A stretch of 6,258 bases of DNA from an uncultured Hyphomicrobiales bacterium (GCA_903916165.1 CAIWVR010000222.1:1-6258), one strand, 5' to 3'; positions 1 through 6,258 are shown, counted from the first letter of the stretch. Translations and numbers: made by a program. The notes: generated from the letters alone by a model not told the origin.

Positions 1-446
1 CGGATTTCGGCGGCGACCTGGCCAACCTGGCGCTTGTCCGAACCCGAGATGTTGATCTCGGTCGGCTTGGGCGTCACAATCGTCACGCCAGCGGGGATCG
101 GATAGACCACTTCGTGGCTGAATCCGAGCGACAGCTGAACGTTCTTGCCGACAACGGCGGCCTTGTAGCCAACGCCCGTGATTTCGAGCGTCTTGCTGAA
201 ACCGGCGCTGACGCCAGTGACCAGGTTGGAGATCATCGAACGTGACATCCCCCACATGGCGCGGGCGCGCTTTGTTTCCGAGCGCGGATCGACCTTGATG
301 GCATTGTCTTCGAGCTTCACTTCAACATCGTCAGGAACGACGAAGCTGAGTTCACCCTTGGAGCCCTTCACGGACACAGCCTGACCGTCAACCTTGGCGG
401 TGACGCCGGCCGGAACGGCAACGGGCTTCTTTCCGATACGAGACAT
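1..446 (-). CDS. rplF: 50S ribosomal protein L6 (5' part, cut by window start)
   Basis: L6 is a large-subunit protein that binds 23S rRNA near the stalk base and the sarcin-ricin loop, where translation factors dock. The minus-strand frame starts at the ATG at 444-446 with [15 protein letters not shown] and stays open to base 1, giving 148 complete codons. The family is usually about 177 residues, so roughly 29 C-terminal residues lie outside the window. The duplicated L6 fold is visible: the first domain covers residues 1 to about 80, and the second opens around [10 protein letters not shown] and continues through the GFSH and YPIP segments to the [16 protein letters not shown] stretch that leads into the missing tail. 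A strong purine-rich ribosome binding site (GAGAGGGA) precedes the start. The gene follows rpsH after 22 bases, the normal spc order. Nothing is odd apart from the truncation by the window edge. Confidence 0.97.
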   Translation of the reverse strand, partial: MSRIGKKPVAVPAGVTAKVDGQAVSVKGSKGELSFVVPDDVEVKLEDNAIKVDPRSETKRARAMWGMSRSMISNLVTGVSAGFSKTLEITGVGYKAAVVGKNVQLSLGFSHEVVYPIPAGVTIVTPKPTEINISGSDKRQVGQVAAEI

Positions 447-468
447 GAGAATTCCCTCTCTTGTTCGG

Positions 469-861
469 TTAGAAGACCCGGCAGAGCACTTCACCGCCGA
501 CATTCTGCTCGCGAGCAGAGTGGTCGGCCATGACGCCCTTCGGAGTCGACACAATGGTGATGCCAAGGCCGTTGGCGACGCGAGGCATCGCTTCAACGGC
601 TGTGTACACCCGGCGACCAGGCTTCGAGACGCGCTCGATCTGGCGGATGACGGGCTGGCCTTCATGGTACTTGAGTTCGATTTCAAACTCGGTGCGGCCA
701 TTTCCGAAATCCGTCGAGGAATAGCCACGGATGTAGCCTTCCTGCTGCAGGACCTCGAGAACATGCGCACGAAGGCGCGAGCCCGGAGTGGAAACCTTAC
801 CCTTGCGACGCATCTGCGCGTTGCGGATGCGGGTGAGCATATCGCCCAAAGGATCGTTCAT
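469..861 (-). CDS. rpsH: 30S ribosomal protein S8
   Basis: S8 is a primary 16S rRNA binder in the 30S body (central domain, helix 21 region). In E. coli it also represses the spc operon by binding its own mRNA. The 130-residue product begins [16 protein letters not shown], the usual S8 opening, and is close to the family length of about 130. The C-terminal RNA-binding part holds the conserved STPKG loop at residues 105-109 and the [13 protein letters not shown] ending. The start is well placed: an AAGGGGAGGG ribosome binding site sits just upstream in the 15-base gap after rpsN. The gene lies between rpsN and rplF as in the classical spc operon. The sequence looks intact. Whether S8 regulates this operon as in E. 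coli cannot be read directly here. Confidence 0.98.
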   Translation of the reverse strand: MNDPLGDMLTRIRNAQMRRKGKVSTPGSRLRAHVLEVLQQEGYIRGYSSTDFGNGRTEFEIELKYHEGQPVIRQIERVSKPGRRVYTAVEAMPRVANGLGITIVSTPKGVMADHSAREQNVGGEVLCRVF

Positions 862-876
862 GGAAAATCCCTCCCC

Positions 877-1182
877 TTACCAGGACGACTTGACGAGGCC
901 GGGAATCAATCCCTTGGAGCCAAGCTCACGCACGGCGATGCGCGACATCTTCATCTTGCGATAGACAGCGCGCGGACGCCCGGTCACTTCGCAGCGGTTA
1001 CGAACACGTCCGGCGGACGAGTTGCGGGGGAGTTCAGCAAGCTTCAGGCGAGCGGTGAAACGCTCGTCCATGCTCAAGGATTCGTCGTTCGCAACCGCCT
1101 TCAGGCGATCACGACGACCGGCGAACTGCTTCACCATCTTGGCGCGACGCTTGTTCTTTTCGATCGAGCTTTTCTTTGCCAT
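877..1182 (-). CDS. rpsN: 30S ribosomal protein S14, zinc-independent type
   Basis: S14 assembles late into the 30S head beside S3 and S10 and contacts 16S rRNA. The 101-residue product ([15 protein letters not shown] start) is the long form of S14 and carries the family signature [11 protein letters not shown] at residues 61-71. It has a single cysteine (C64), so the two CXXC pairs of the short zinc-binding form are absent. Known family biology ties that difference to zinc independence. The N-terminal 50 residues are highly basic, as expected for rRNA binding. The ribosome binding site AGAGGT lies 4 bases before the ATG. The 37-base gap from rplE contains a small hairpin, listed separately. 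Its position between rplE and rpsH is standard. Confidence 0.98.
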   Translation of the reverse strand: MAKKSSIEKNKRRAKMVKQFAGRRDRLKAVANDESLSMDERFTARLKLAELPRNSSAGRVRNRCEVTGRPRAVYRKMKMSRIAVRELGSKGLIPGLVKSSW

Positions 1183-1186
1183 GGTT

Positions 1187-1192
1187 ACCTCT
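1187..1192 (-). promoter_or_regulatory. Ribosome binding site of rpsN, abutting a hairpin
   Basis: The minus strand reads AGAGGT here, 4 bases before the rpsN ATG. The 3' arm of the inverted repeat at 1194-1210 ends one base away from it, so local folding could affect its accessibility. The site itself is seen; any effect is inference. Confidence 0.7.
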
Positions 1193-1193
1193 G

Positions 1194-1210
1194 GTCTCCG
1201 CGTTTGAGAC
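1194..1210 (-). repeat. Small inverted repeat in the rplE-rpsN gap
   Basis: The minus strand reads GTCTC, a 7-base loop AAACGCG, then GAGAC: a perfect 5-bp stem. It lies between the rplE stop and the rpsN ribosome binding site. No T-run follows, so it is not a convincing intrinsic terminator. A stem this short can arise by chance, and its position against the ribosome binding site is the only reason to list it. Confidence 0.4.
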
Positions 1211-1219
1211 GGTCAGATC

Positions 1220-1864
1220 TCACTGCCGGAACGGGAAGTTGAACGCACGCAGGAGCGCGCGCGCCTCGTCATCGGTCTTGGCGGTGGTGCATACGATGAT
1301 GTCCATGCCGAGAACCGATTCAGCCTTGTCATAGTCGATTTCCGGGAACACGAGATGTTCCTTGATGCCCATGGCAAAATTGCCACGGCCGTCAAACGAC
1401 TTCGGGTTGAGGCCGCGGAAGTCGCGAATGCGCGGGAGCGCGATCGTGACCAGGCGGTCAATAAACTCATACATGCGGATCTTGCGCAGGGTGACCTTCG
1501 CGCCGATCGGCATGTTTTCACGGACCTTGAAGGTCGAGATCGCGTTGCGGGCGCGCGTGATCACCGGCTTCTGGCCGGCGATGAGCGCGAGATCGCCAGC
1601 GGCGGTCGTCACCTTCTTGGTGTCGTTCACAGCCTCGCCAACACCCATGTTCAGAACAATCTTTTCGATGCTCGGAACTTCCATGGGGTTCTTGTAGCCG
1701 AACTGCTCGATCATGGCAGGACGAACGATTTCCTCGTAAAACGTGCGCATACGGGGAGTGTAGTTCGCCGGCACCACGAGTTGGGCAGCAGTGGCGCGAT
1801 CAGCCGACGGGGCAGCCTTGACCGCCTTGGTCTTGGCGATCTTGCCTGATTGAACCTCAGCCAT
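1220..1864 (-). CDS. rplE: 50S ribosomal protein L5 with N-terminal extension
   Basis: L5 sits in the central protuberance of the 50S subunit, binds 5S rRNA and contacts the P-site tRNA and the 30S head. The 214-residue product contains the full family core from about residue 36: [22 protein letters not shown] near 55-76, [20 protein letters not shown] near 97-115, the [12 protein letters not shown] motif at 141-152, [14 protein letters not shown] at 157-170, and the FPEIDYDK segment at 173-180, ending FNFPFRQ. E. coli L5 is 179 residues, so about 35 residues are extra. They are all at the N terminus, rich in Ala and Lys. The ATG at 1864 is supported by a GGGAGAG ribosome binding site 7 bases upstream. 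The only later Met before the core (residue 39) would cut into it. The start overlaps the end of rplX by 8 bases, suggesting coupling. Identity is certain; the extension is an inference from the start choice. Confidence 0.97.
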   Translation of the reverse strand: MAEVQSGKIAKTKAVKAAPSADRATAAQLVVPANYTPRMRTFYEEIVRPAMIEQFGYKNPMEVPSIEKIVLNMGVGEAVNDTKKVTTAAGDLALIAGQKPVITRARNAISTFKVRENMPIGAKVTLRKIRMYEFIDRLVTIALPRIRDFRGLNPKSFDGRGNFAMGIKEHLVFPEIDYDKAESVLGMDIIVCTTAKTDDEARALLRAFNFPFRQ

Positions 1865-2174
1865 CGATCATCTCTCCCGAACGCTTGGCGACACGGACCT
1901 TGCGGCCGTCGTCGAGAATCTTGAAACCGACGCGCGTCGCCTTGCCGTCCCTCGGATCAGCAGGCGCCAGATTCGAAAGGTGGATCGTCGATTCTTTCGA
2001 GATGATCCCGCCTTCGGTCTGCGCCGTCTGGCGCGTATGGCGCTTGACGAGGTTCACACCCTGGACGATCGCGCGCTCTTCCGTCGGCATGACCTTGAGC
2101 ACCTGGCCGGTGCGACCCTTGTCACGGCCAGCGAGAACGACGACCTTGTCGCCCTTCTTGATTTTCGCAGCCAT
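1857..2174 (-). CDS. rplX: 50S ribosomal protein L24
   Basis: L24 is an assembly-initiator protein that binds the 5' domain of 23S rRNA and sits near the outside of the exit tunnel. The 105-residue product matches the family length. It carries the KOW motif near the N terminus (about residues 5-30, with [19 protein letters not shown]). The middle block includes [11 protein letters not shown] and the [13 protein letters not shown] stretch; the end, [19 protein letters not shown], is typical of proteobacterial L24. The ATG shares one base with the stop of rplN (TAATG), and a GGAGGTG ribosome binding site lies within the end of rplN, so the two genes are probably translationally coupled. The 3' end overlaps rplE by 8 bases. 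No defects are seen. Confidence 0.98.
   Translation of the reverse strand: MAAKIKKGDKVVVLAGRDKGRTGQVLKVMPTEERAIVQGVNLVKRHTRQTAQTEGGIISKESTIHLSNLAPADPRDGKATRVGFKILDDGRKVRVAKRSGEMIDG
1872..1878 (-). promoter_or_regulatory. Ribosome binding site deciding the rplE start
   Basis: The minus strand reads GGGAGAG, 7 bases before the ATG at 1862-1864 and inside the end of rplX. No comparable purine run precedes the GTG GTG codons (residues 30-31) or the Met at residue 39 of the same frame. This favours the long form of L5. Confidence 0.75.
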
Positions 2175-2542
2175 TAAAGCACCTCCGGCGCGAGCGAGAT
2201 GATCTTCATGTGGTTCTTGGCGCGAAGCTCGCGCGGAACCGGTCCGAAGATACGGGTGCCAACCGGCTCTTTCTGATTGTTGATCAGAACTGCCGCATTG
2301 GAATCGAAACGAATGACGGAGCCGTCATTGCGGCGGATGTCCTTGGCGGTGCGAACGACAACCGCCTTCATGACATCGCCCTTCTTCACGCGACCGCGTG
2401 GAATGGCTTCCTTGATGGAAACGACAATAATGTCGCCCACACCGGCATATCTCCTCTTGGAGCCGCCGAGCACCTTGATGCACATTACGCGGCGCGCGCC
2501 GGAATTATCCGCCACGTCGAGGTTCGTCTGCATCTGAATCAT
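2174..2542 (-). CDS. rplN: 50S ribosomal protein L14
   Basis: L14 binds 23S rRNA at the subunit interface, where it contributes to an intersubunit bridge. The 122-residue product has exactly the usual family length and begins [20 protein letters not shown]. Conserved segments in order are [20 protein letters not shown] (21-40), the [18 protein letters not shown] block (48-65) and [20 protein letters not shown] (78-97), with the FGPVPRELR and [10 protein letters not shown] ending. It is the first gene of the spc block and follows the only long gap of the window (126 bases). A modest ribosome binding site, AAAGG, lies about 9 bases before the ATG. The stop overlaps the start of rplX by one base. 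If an spc promoter exists it would lie upstream of this gene, but none is recognisable by eye. Confidence 0.98.
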   Translation of the reverse strand: MIQMQTNLDVADNSGARRVMCIKVLGGSKRRYAGVGDIIVVSIKEAIPRGRVKKGDVMKAVVVRTAKDIRRNDGSVIRFDSNAAVLINNQKEPVGTRIFGPVPRELRAKNHMKIISLAPEVL

Positions 2543-2668
2543 GGCAACGCGCCTTTCTTCTCAGATCGGTTTCCGGCGTCCACCCTTCTGGCTTCGGTCC
2601 GGACTACGTCTGAAGGGGCCCTTGTCGAGCCCCCTCGCTTATTCAACCCTGGAGATATCCGAGGAAGC
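2543..2668. other. S10/spc operon junction, 126-base non-coding gap
   Basis: This is the longest gene-free stretch in the window, between the rpsQ stop and the rplN start. In E. coli the spc promoter occupies the equivalent place. On the minus strand I see a TTGAAT hexamer followed 17 bases later by AAGGGC, which is not a credible -10, so I do not call a promoter. It contains the GC hairpin at 2615-2633 and an 8-base palindrome GTCCGGAC at 2597-2604. A 65-codon minus-strand frame (2539-2736) crosses it but overlaps rpsQ in another frame, lacks family features, and is judged a shadow. Confidence 0.7.
2615..2633 (-). other. GC-rich hairpin in the rpsQ-rplN gap
   Basis: The minus strand reads GGGGC, a 9-base loop TCGACAAGG, then GCCCC: five GC pairs. 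It is followed by TTCAGACG rather than a T-run, so it does not meet the usual pattern of an intrinsic terminator. It could slow RNA polymerase, protect mRNA ends, or be chance in GC-rich DNA; the sequence alone does not decide. Confidence 0.4.
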
Positions 2669-2911
2669 TCAGGCTTTAGCCTCAGTTCCCAGAACAGTCC
2701 AGCGCTTAAGTTTCGAAATCGGCTTGGTTTCTTCAATCGAAACCTGATCGCCGACCTTGAACTGCTGGTTCTCGTCGTGCGCGTGATAGTTTTTCGAGCG
2801 ACGCACCGTCTTCTTGAGAAGCGGATGCGTGAAACGGCGCTCGACCTTCACGACGAGGGTCTTTTCCTGCTTGTCGCTAACGACGACGCCCTGGAGGATA
2901 CGCTTCGGCAT
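2669..2911 (-). CDS. rpsQ: 30S ribosomal protein S17
   Basis: S17 is a primary 16S rRNA binder in the 30S body with an OB-fold, important for early assembly. The 80-residue product is close to the E. coli length of 84. It opens [18 protein letters not shown] and carries the family signature [16 protein letters not shown] at residues 54-69. Basic residues [18 protein letters not shown] (25-42) form the rRNA-contacting loop. The start has an AAGGGG ribosome binding site that overlaps the region of the rpmC stop, 11 bases upstream. It is the last gene of the S10 block; after it comes the 126-base gap before rplN. No anomalies. Confidence 0.98.
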   Translation of the reverse strand: MPKRILQGVVVSDKQEKTLVVKVERRFTHPLLKKTVRRSKNYHAHDENQQFKVGDQVSIEETKPISKLKRWTVLGTEAKA

Positions 2912-2922
2912 AATCTTGCCCC

Positions 2923-3135
2923 TTACTTACTGGCGGCGTCGCGCTTCTGCGCGGCGATCGTCTTGGCCCGCGCGATGTCGCGACGAACGACCTTGACGCG
3001 GGACGTGTTCTCGAGTTGGCCGGTCGCACGCTGAAAGCGCAGGTTGAACTGCTCCTTCTTCAGCTTGAGGACTTCGTCCCCGAGCTGATCGTCCGACAAG
3101 ACCTTGAGGTCCGAGAGGCGCTGGTTGGATTTCAT
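2923..3135 (-). CDS. rpmC: 50S ribosomal protein L29
   Basis: L29 is a small helical protein at the exit-tunnel rim beside L23, part of the platform used by nascent-chain factors. The 70-residue product ([18 protein letters not shown] start) has the two-helix hairpin composition of the family. The conserved [20 protein letters not shown] segment lies at 21-40, followed by the [14 protein letters not shown] helix at 48-60. E. coli L29 is 63 residues, so the extra length is a short basic C-terminal tail, common in alphaproteobacteria. A ribosome binding site AGAGGGA lies in the 15-base gap after rplP. Position between rplP and rpsQ is standard. Confidence 0.97.
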   Translation of the reverse strand: MKSNQRLSDLKVLSDDQLGDEVLKLKKEQFNLRFQRATGQLENTSRVKVVRRDIARAKTIAAQKRDAASK

Positions 3136-3150
3136 AATCGTGCGTCCCTC

Positions 3151-3564
3151 TTACTCGGCAATGCGCTGGATAAAGCGCGTCTTGATCGGCAGCTTCGCAG
3201 CCGCAAGGGTCATCGCCTCACGCGCGATATCGAGCGGCACGCCGTCGATCTCGAACATGATGCGACCAGGGGCGACGCGCGCGGCCCAAAGTTCCGGCGC
3301 GCCCTTGCCCTTACCCATGCGGACTTCGGTCGGCTTTTTCGAAACTGGCACATCCGGGAAGATCCGGATCCACACACGACCGGCACGTTTCATATGACGT
3401 GTCATGGCGCGGCGGGCCGCTTCGATTTGCCGGGCAGTGATTCGCTCCGGCTCCATGGCCTTAAGGCCGAACTGACCGAAGTTCAACTCAAATCCGCCTT
3501 TTGAGGCGCCGGAGATACGGCCCTTGAAAGCTTTGCGGAACTTCGTGCGCTTAGGTTGCAACAT
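3151..3564 (-). CDS. rplP: 50S ribosomal protein L16
   Basis: L16 binds 23S rRNA near the A-site tRNA and is needed for late 50S assembly and peptidyl-transferase function. The 137-residue product has the family length. It opens [16 protein letters not shown] and contains [15 protein letters not shown] (42-56), WIRIFPDVP (65-73), and the EVRMGKGKG loop, in which R82 corresponds to the arginine hydroxylated in E. coli L16 (R81). The [10 protein letters not shown] stretch near the C terminus is also typical. The start is fixed by homology at MLQPKR, 32 bases after the rpsC stop. The upstream purine stretch is weak (AAGAGATAAGAG) compared with its neighbours. Translation may depend partly on coupling to rpsC, which is inference. 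Confidence 0.98.
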   Translation of the reverse strand: MLQPKRTKFRKAFKGRISGASKGGFELNFGQFGLKAMEPERITARQIEAARRAMTRHMKRAGRVWIRIFPDVPVSKKPTEVRMGKGKGAPELWAARVAPGRIMFEIDGVPLDIAREAMTLAAAKLPIKTRFIQRIAE

Positions 3565-3571
3565 GATGTGG

Positions 3572-3576
3572 CTCTT
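3572..3576 (-). promoter_or_regulatory. Weak ribosome binding site of rplP
   Basis: The best candidate before the rplP ATG on the minus strand is AAGAG with 7 bases spacing; there is no GGAG or GAGG. This is the poorest site among the genes of the window, although the start is certain from the conserved MLQPKR opening of L16. Confidence 0.45.
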
Positions 3577-3596
3577 ATCTCTTGTGGCTCGTCACG

Positions 3597-4316
3597 TCAC
3601 GCGGCGTCGCGGTCGCGCCGCGGACGGCGTTCGCCACTGCCAGAGTGATCGGCTTCCGCCAGTTTCTTGTCCTGCGCCATCGGATCGTGCTCGAGGATTT
3701 CGCCCTTGAAGATCCAGACCTTGATCCCGCACGTGCCATAGGCCGTGTGAGCGGTCGCGACGCCATAATCGACGTCGGCGCGCAGCGTATGCAGCGGCAC
3801 GCGGCCTTCACGGTACCATTCCTGGCGCGCGATTTCGGCACCGCCGAGGCGACCCGAGCAGTTGATGCGGATGCCTTCGGCCCCAAGACGCATGGCGGAC
3901 TGAACCGCACGCTTCATGGCGCGCCGGAACGCGACACGACGCTCCAGCTGCTGGGCGATGGAATCGGCCACCAATGTGGCGTCGACTTCCGGCTTGCGGA
4001 TTTCGACGATGTTGATGACGACTTCCGATTCCGTCAGCTTGGCGACGAGCTTGCGGATCTTGTCGATATCCGCGCCCTTCTTGCCGATGACGACACCCGG
4101 ACGAGCCGACTGGATCGTCACGCGGCATTTCTTGTGCGGACGCTCGATCACGATCTTGGAAACAGCAGCCTGCTTGAGCGCCTTCATCAGCGCCGCGCGG
4201 ATCGCCATATCCTCATGGAGGAGCTTGCCGTATTCGTTCTTGCCTGCGTACCAGCGGGAATCCCAGGTACGGTTGATGCCGAGGCGAAGACCGATTGGAT
4301 TGACTTTCTGACCCAT
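3597..4316 (-). CDS. rpsC: 30S ribosomal protein S3
   Basis: S3 lies in the 30S head at the mRNA entry tunnel and takes part in mRNA unwinding during translation. The 239-residue product begins [14 protein letters not shown], the conserved S3 start. A KH-type RNA-binding domain is marked by the GKKG loop at residues 78-81. The C-terminal domain contains [19 protein letters not shown], with R131, R132 and K135 matching the residues tied to helicase activity in E. coli, then [20 protein letters not shown] and [11 protein letters not shown]. The last 20 or so residues are a charged Arg/Asp-rich tail, common in the group. A GAGGAGAG ribosome binding site overlaps the rplV stop, so coupling with rplV is likely. 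The gap to rplP is 32 bases. Confidence 0.98.
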   Translation of the reverse strand: MGQKVNPIGLRLGINRTWDSRWYAGKNEYGKLLHEDMAIRAALMKALKQAAVSKIVIERPHKKCRVTIQSARPGVVIGKKGADIDKIRKLVAKLTESEVVINIVEIRKPEVDATLVADSIAQQLERRVAFRRAMKRAVQSAMRLGAEGIRINCSGRLGGAEIARQEWYREGRVPLHTLRADVDYGVATAHTAYGTCGIKVWIFKGEILEHDPMAQDKKLAEADHSGSGERRPRRDRDAA

Positions 4317-4326
4317 CGTTCTCTCC

Positions 4327-4710
4327 TCAGGCCTTGGCTTCTTGGACTTCGCGAACCACGATCGTCAGATTCGAGAAGGGCTTTTCAATGCGCCCTGCCC
4401 GACCGCGAGCGCGCGGGCTGAAACGCTTCATGACAAGCGCCTTGCCAACATGCGCCTCGGCAACGACGAGATCGTCGACGTCCAGGCTGTGATTGTTCTC
4501 GGCGTTTGCGATGGCGCTCTGCAGAGCCTTCCGCACTTCGACCGAAATACGCTTGCGGGAGAACTCGAGGTCGGCCAGAGCCGTCTCGACCTTCTTGCCG
4601 CGAATGAGCTGGGCGAGAAGGTTGAGCTTCTGCGGGCTGACGCGCAACATGCGCGCAACACACTTGGCTTCATTGTCCTTCAGAGCGCGGGGTGTCTTGG
4701 ATTTCGACAT
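4327..4710 (-). CDS. rplV: 50S ribosomal protein L22
   Basis: L22 binds all domains of 23S rRNA and sends a long beta-hairpin into the exit tunnel. The 127-residue product starts [16 protein letters not shown]. Conserved parts are [19 protein letters not shown] (23-41), [13 protein letters not shown] (62-74), and the hairpin at about 88-117, whose tip contains [12 protein letters not shown]; changes at this tip are known to affect macrolide sensitivity. I chose the ATG at 4710 over an in-frame ATG at 4749 for three reasons. The longer form would add 13 residues overlapping rpsS, the short form fits the family start, and AAGAGGGG lies 5 bases upstream of 4710. The rpsS stop is one base away, so coupling is likely. 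Confidence 0.97.
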   Translation of the reverse strand: MSKSKTPRALKDNEAKCVARMLRVSPQKLNLLAQLIRGKKVETALADLEFSRKRISVEVRKALQSAIANAENNHSLDVDDLVVAEAHVGKALVMKRFSPRARGRAGRIEKPFSNLTIVVREVQEAKA

Positions 4711-4711
4711 A

Positions 4712-4990
4712 TCAGCCCCTCTTCGCCTTCTTGTCCGCGGCGTGACCATGGAAGGTCCGCGTCGGAGAGAACTCGCCGAACTTGTGACCGATCATGTCCT
4801 CGGTCACATTGACCGGCACATGCTTCTGGCCGTTGTACACGCCGAACGCCAGACCGACGAACTGCGGGAGGATCGTGGAGCGGCGGCTCCAGATCTTGAT
4901 GATTTCCGAGCGTCCCGACGCGCGCGAGGTTTCCGCTTTCTTCAGCAGATAACCGTCGACGAACGGGCCCTTCCAGATCGAACGTGCCAT
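4712..4990 (-). CDS. rpsS: 30S ribosomal protein S19
   Basis: S19 is in the 30S head, forms a complex with S13 and contacts 16S rRNA and the A-site finger bridge to the 50S. The 92-residue product is the exact usual length and begins [18 protein letters not shown]. It carries [14 protein letters not shown] (33-46), the [10 protein letters not shown] strand (51-60), and the S19 signature running from [20 protein letters not shown] (61-80) into HGH. The end is Lys-rich (ADKKAKRG). Only 3 bases separate it from the rplB stop. An AAGAAGGG ribosome binding site lies within the 3' end of rplB, which fits coupled translation. No anomalies. Confidence 0.98.
   Translation of the reverse strand: MARSIWKGPFVDGYLLKKAETSRASGRSEIIKIWSRRSTILPQFVGLAFGVYNGQKHVPVNVTEDMIGHKFGEFSPTRTFHGHAADKKAKRG
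4716..4723 (-). promoter_or_regulatory. Ribosome binding site deciding the rplV start
   Basis: The minus strand reads AAGAGGGG, 5 bases before the ATG at 4708-4710 and inside the end of rpsS. It supports the 127-residue L22 over the longer frame starting at 4749. Confidence 0.75.
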
Positions 4991-4993
4991 GGA

Positions 4994-5833
4994 TCAGCCC
5001 TTCTTCTTGCTCTTGTGACGCGAGGTCACGATGAACTTCGTCGTGCGCTTGTTGGAACGGGTCTTCTTTCCCTTGGTCGGCTTGCCCCACGGTGACACCG
5101 GGTGGCGGCCGCCCGAGGTGCGGCCTTCGCCGCCGCCGTGCGGATGGTCGACCGGGTTCATGGTCACGCCGCGGTTATGCGGCATGCGTCCGAGCCAGCG
5201 GTTACGACCGGCCTTGCCGAGCGAGGTATTCATATGGTCGGGGTTCGACACCGCGCCGATCGTGCCAAAGCACTGACCGTGAATCAGGCGCTGTTCGCCC
5301 GAGTTCAGACGCATGATGACATAGCCCTGGTCGCGGCCGACGATCTGCGCGTAGGTGCCGGCCGAACGGGCCATGGCACCACCCTTGCCGATCTTCATCT
5401 CGACATTGTGCACGATCGTGCCCACCGGGATGTTTGACAGCGGCATGGCATTGCCAGGCTTCACGTCGACCTGGTTGCCCGCAACCACCTCATCGCCGAC
5501 AGACAGACGCTGCGGAGCGATGATGTAGGACAAGGTGTCGTCCTGATACCGGATCAGCGCGATGAACGCCGAACGGTTCGGGTCGTACTCGAGACGCTCG
5601 ACCTTGGCCGACATGTCGAGCTTGCGACGCTTGAAGTCGATGATGCGATACGTGCGCTTGTGCCCGCCGCCACGGAAACGCACCGTGATGCGTCCCTGAT
5701 TGTTACGCCCGCCCGAGGACGACTTGCCCTCGGTCAGAGCCTTGAGCGGCTTGCCCTTATAGAGCTCGCTGCGGTCGACGATCACCAGTTGGCGGAGGCC
5801 CGGAGTGACCGGCTTGAATGTCTTCAGTGCCAT
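4994..5833 (-). CDS. rplB: 50S ribosomal protein L2
   Basis: L2 is one of the most conserved ribosomal proteins, needed for subunit association and peptidyl-transferase activity. The 279-residue product has the family length (E. coli 273). It opens [17 protein letters not shown]. The N-terminal OB-fold region spans about 40-125 ([34 protein letters not shown]). The SH3-like region follows ([39 protein letters not shown]). The C-terminal extension contains [14 protein letters not shown], whose H230 corresponds to the E. coli histidine linked to peptidyl transfer (H229), then [23 protein letters not shown] ribosome binding site lies 9 bases upstream in the 17-base gap after rplW. All key residues appear intact. 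Confidence 0.99.
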   Translation of the reverse strand: MALKTFKPVTPGLRQLVIVDRSELYKGKPLKALTEGKSSSGGRNNQGRITVRFRGGGHKRTYRIIDFKRRKLDMSAKVERLEYDPNRSAFIALIRYQDDTLSYIIAPQRLSVGDEVVAGNQVDVKPGNAMPLSNIPVGTIVHNVEMKIGKGGAMARSAGTYAQIVGRDQGYVIMRLNSGEQRLIHGQCFGTIGAVSNPDHMNTSLGKAGRNRWLGRMPHNRGVTMNPVDHPHGGGEGRTSGGRHPVSPWGKPTKGKKTRSNKRTTKFIVTSRHKSKKKG

Positions 5834-5850
5834 GTTGCCCGTTCCTCGCC

Positions 5851-6156
5851 TTACAGACCGGTCGTCACGTCGATCTTGTGGCCCTCGGCGAGGGTCACGA
5901 CCGCTTTCTTGACGTCCGACTGGGTGCCGCGAATGCCGCGGAACACTTTGTTCTTCCCCTGGCGGATCAACGTGTTGACGCTCTCGACCTTGACGTCGAA
6001 GAGGCGCTCAACAGCGGCCTTGATCTGCGGCTTCGTCGCGGTCTTGGCGACCTTGAAGACAACCTTGTTCTGCTCGGAAGCAATGGTCGCCTTTTCGGTG
6101 ATCACCGGCGAGACGATCACGTCGTACTGACGTGCATCCTGGTAGCGCACGCTCAT
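5851..6156 (-). CDS. rplW: 50S ribosomal protein L23
   Basis: L23 sits at the exit-tunnel opening and is the docking point for trigger factor and the signal recognition particle. The 101-residue product is the usual length. It contains [12 protein letters not shown], where E21 corresponds to the E. coli glutamate that contacts trigger factor (E18). It also has the [20 protein letters not shown] core (34-53), VESVNTL, and the extended basic loop [21 protein letters not shown] (about 65-85) that reaches into the tunnel. The ATG overlaps the rplD stop in an ATGA arrangement. A GGAGG ribosome binding site lies 10 bases upstream inside rplD, so the two genes are probably coupled. Confidence 0.98.
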   Translation of the reverse strand: MSVRYQDARQYDVIVSPVITEKATIASEQNKVVFKVAKTATKPQIKAAVERLFDVKVESVNTLIRQGKNKVFRGIRGTQSDVKKAVVTLAEGHKIDVTTGL

Positions 6157-6258
6157 GAGAATCGCGCCTCCAGCGCTACAACCGCCGCACGGGTCAGCAC
6201 GAGCTTCTCCCGGCGCAGAATGTCAGAGACGTTAATGCCCTGAACCGGCAGCACGTCC
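6153..6258 (-). CDS. rplD: 50S ribosomal protein L4 (3' end only, cut by window end)
   Basis: The last 34 codons of rplD run from the window edge to a TGA at 6153-6155. The translation, [20 protein letters not shown] followed by [14 protein letters not shown], is the characteristic L4 C terminus in proteobacteria. L4 binds 23S rRNA, lines the exit tunnel, and in E. coli also represses the S10 operon; the parts that would show this are outside the window. The stop overlaps the rplW start by 4 bases (ATGA). The truncation is due only to the window boundary. Confidence 0.95.
   Translation of the reverse strand, partial: DVLPVQGINVSDILRREKLVLTRAAVVALEARFS

Noticed and set aside
394..1242. Long plus-strand open frame of 282 codons antisense to rpsH and rpsN
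   Set aside because: It lies fully opposite well-identified ribosomal genes, has no recognisable family features, and long antisense frames are expected in GC-rich coding DNA.
2615..2640. Intrinsic terminator after rpsQ
   Set aside because: The GC hairpin is short with a 9-base loop, and no T-run follows it on the transcribed strand.
2609..2650. spc promoter with TTGAAT as -35
   Set aside because: The hexamer 17 bases downstream is AAGGGC, nothing like a -10, and using the AT-rich GAATAA as -10 leaves no acceptable -35.
2539..2736. Possible small minus-strand gene of 65 codons in the rpsQ-rplN gap
   Set aside because: It begins inside rpsQ in another frame and ends inside the rplN start codon; the composition is arbitrary and no family is recognised.
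2210..3034. Plus-strand frame of 274 codons crossing rplN, the junction gap, rpsQ and part of rpmC
   Set aside because: It is antisense to three conserved genes and its protein resembles no family I know; a shadow frame.
3582..4421. Plus-strand frame of 279 codons antisense to rpsC and the end of rplV
   Set aside because: Its length follows from the codon composition of rpsC on the other strand; no convincing start context or domain.
4711..4749. Longer L22 starting at an ATG at 4749
   Set aside because: It would add 13 Arg-rich residues encoded within rpsS; the downstream ATG at 4710 fits the family start and has AAGAGGGG 5 bases upstream.
1..6258. A novel accessory or defence system hidden in the window
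   Set aside because: Every stretch over 40 bases except the 126-base junction is covered by conserved ribosomal-protein genes in standard order, leaving no room for an additional locus.

Overview
The window is a core ribosomal-protein gene cluster read entirely from the minus strand. It holds the distal part of the S10 operon followed by the proximal part of the spc operon. In transcription order (from base 6258 down to base 1) the genes are rplD (3' end only), rplW, rplB, rpsS, rplV, rpsC, rplP, rpmC, rpsQ, rplN, rplX, rplE, rpsN, rpsH and rplF (5' part only). Thirteen genes are complete and two are cut by the window edges. No tRNA, rRNA, mobile element, CRISPR array or plus-strand gene is supported.

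The order is the classical bacterial one, L4-L23-L2-S19-L22-S3-L16-L29-S17 then L14-L24-L5-S14-S8-L6. The sequence is GC-rich. The protein sequences (for example S14 of the cysteine-poor 101-residue type, S3 with an arginine-rich tail, and the L2, L24 and S8 wording) point to an alphaproteobacterium, most likely Hyphomicrobiales (Rhizobiales)-like. The phylum and class call is fairly firm; the order is an impression from memory of family sequences, not a computed placement.

Layout: 6153-6258 is the L4 tail; 2669-6156 is the rest of the S10 block, with gaps of 1 to 32 bases or short overlaps; 2543-2668 is the only sizeable intergenic stretch (126 bases) and lies exactly at the S10/spc junction; 1-2542 is the spc block, with gaps of at most 37 bases and two overlaps (rplN/rplX 1 base, rplX/rplE 8 bases). 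Most starts have a purine-rich Shine-Dalgarno-like sequence, several of them inside the preceding gene, which fits translational coupling. Together the products build both ribosomal subunits: L2, L4, L16 and L14 lie around the peptidyl-transferase region and the subunit interface, L22, L23, L24 and L29 around the exit tunnel, L5 and L6 on the central protuberance and stalk-base side, S3, S14 and S19 in the 30S head, and S8 and S17 in the 30S body.

I did not find an undescribed system here. The points worth a second look are modest: an N-terminal extension of about 35 residues on L5, the 126-base junction gap with a GC hairpin, the loss of the E. coli-type rplX-rplE spacer where S8 normally acts as repressor, a small hairpin abutting the rpsN ribosome binding site, and a weak ribosome binding site on rplP.
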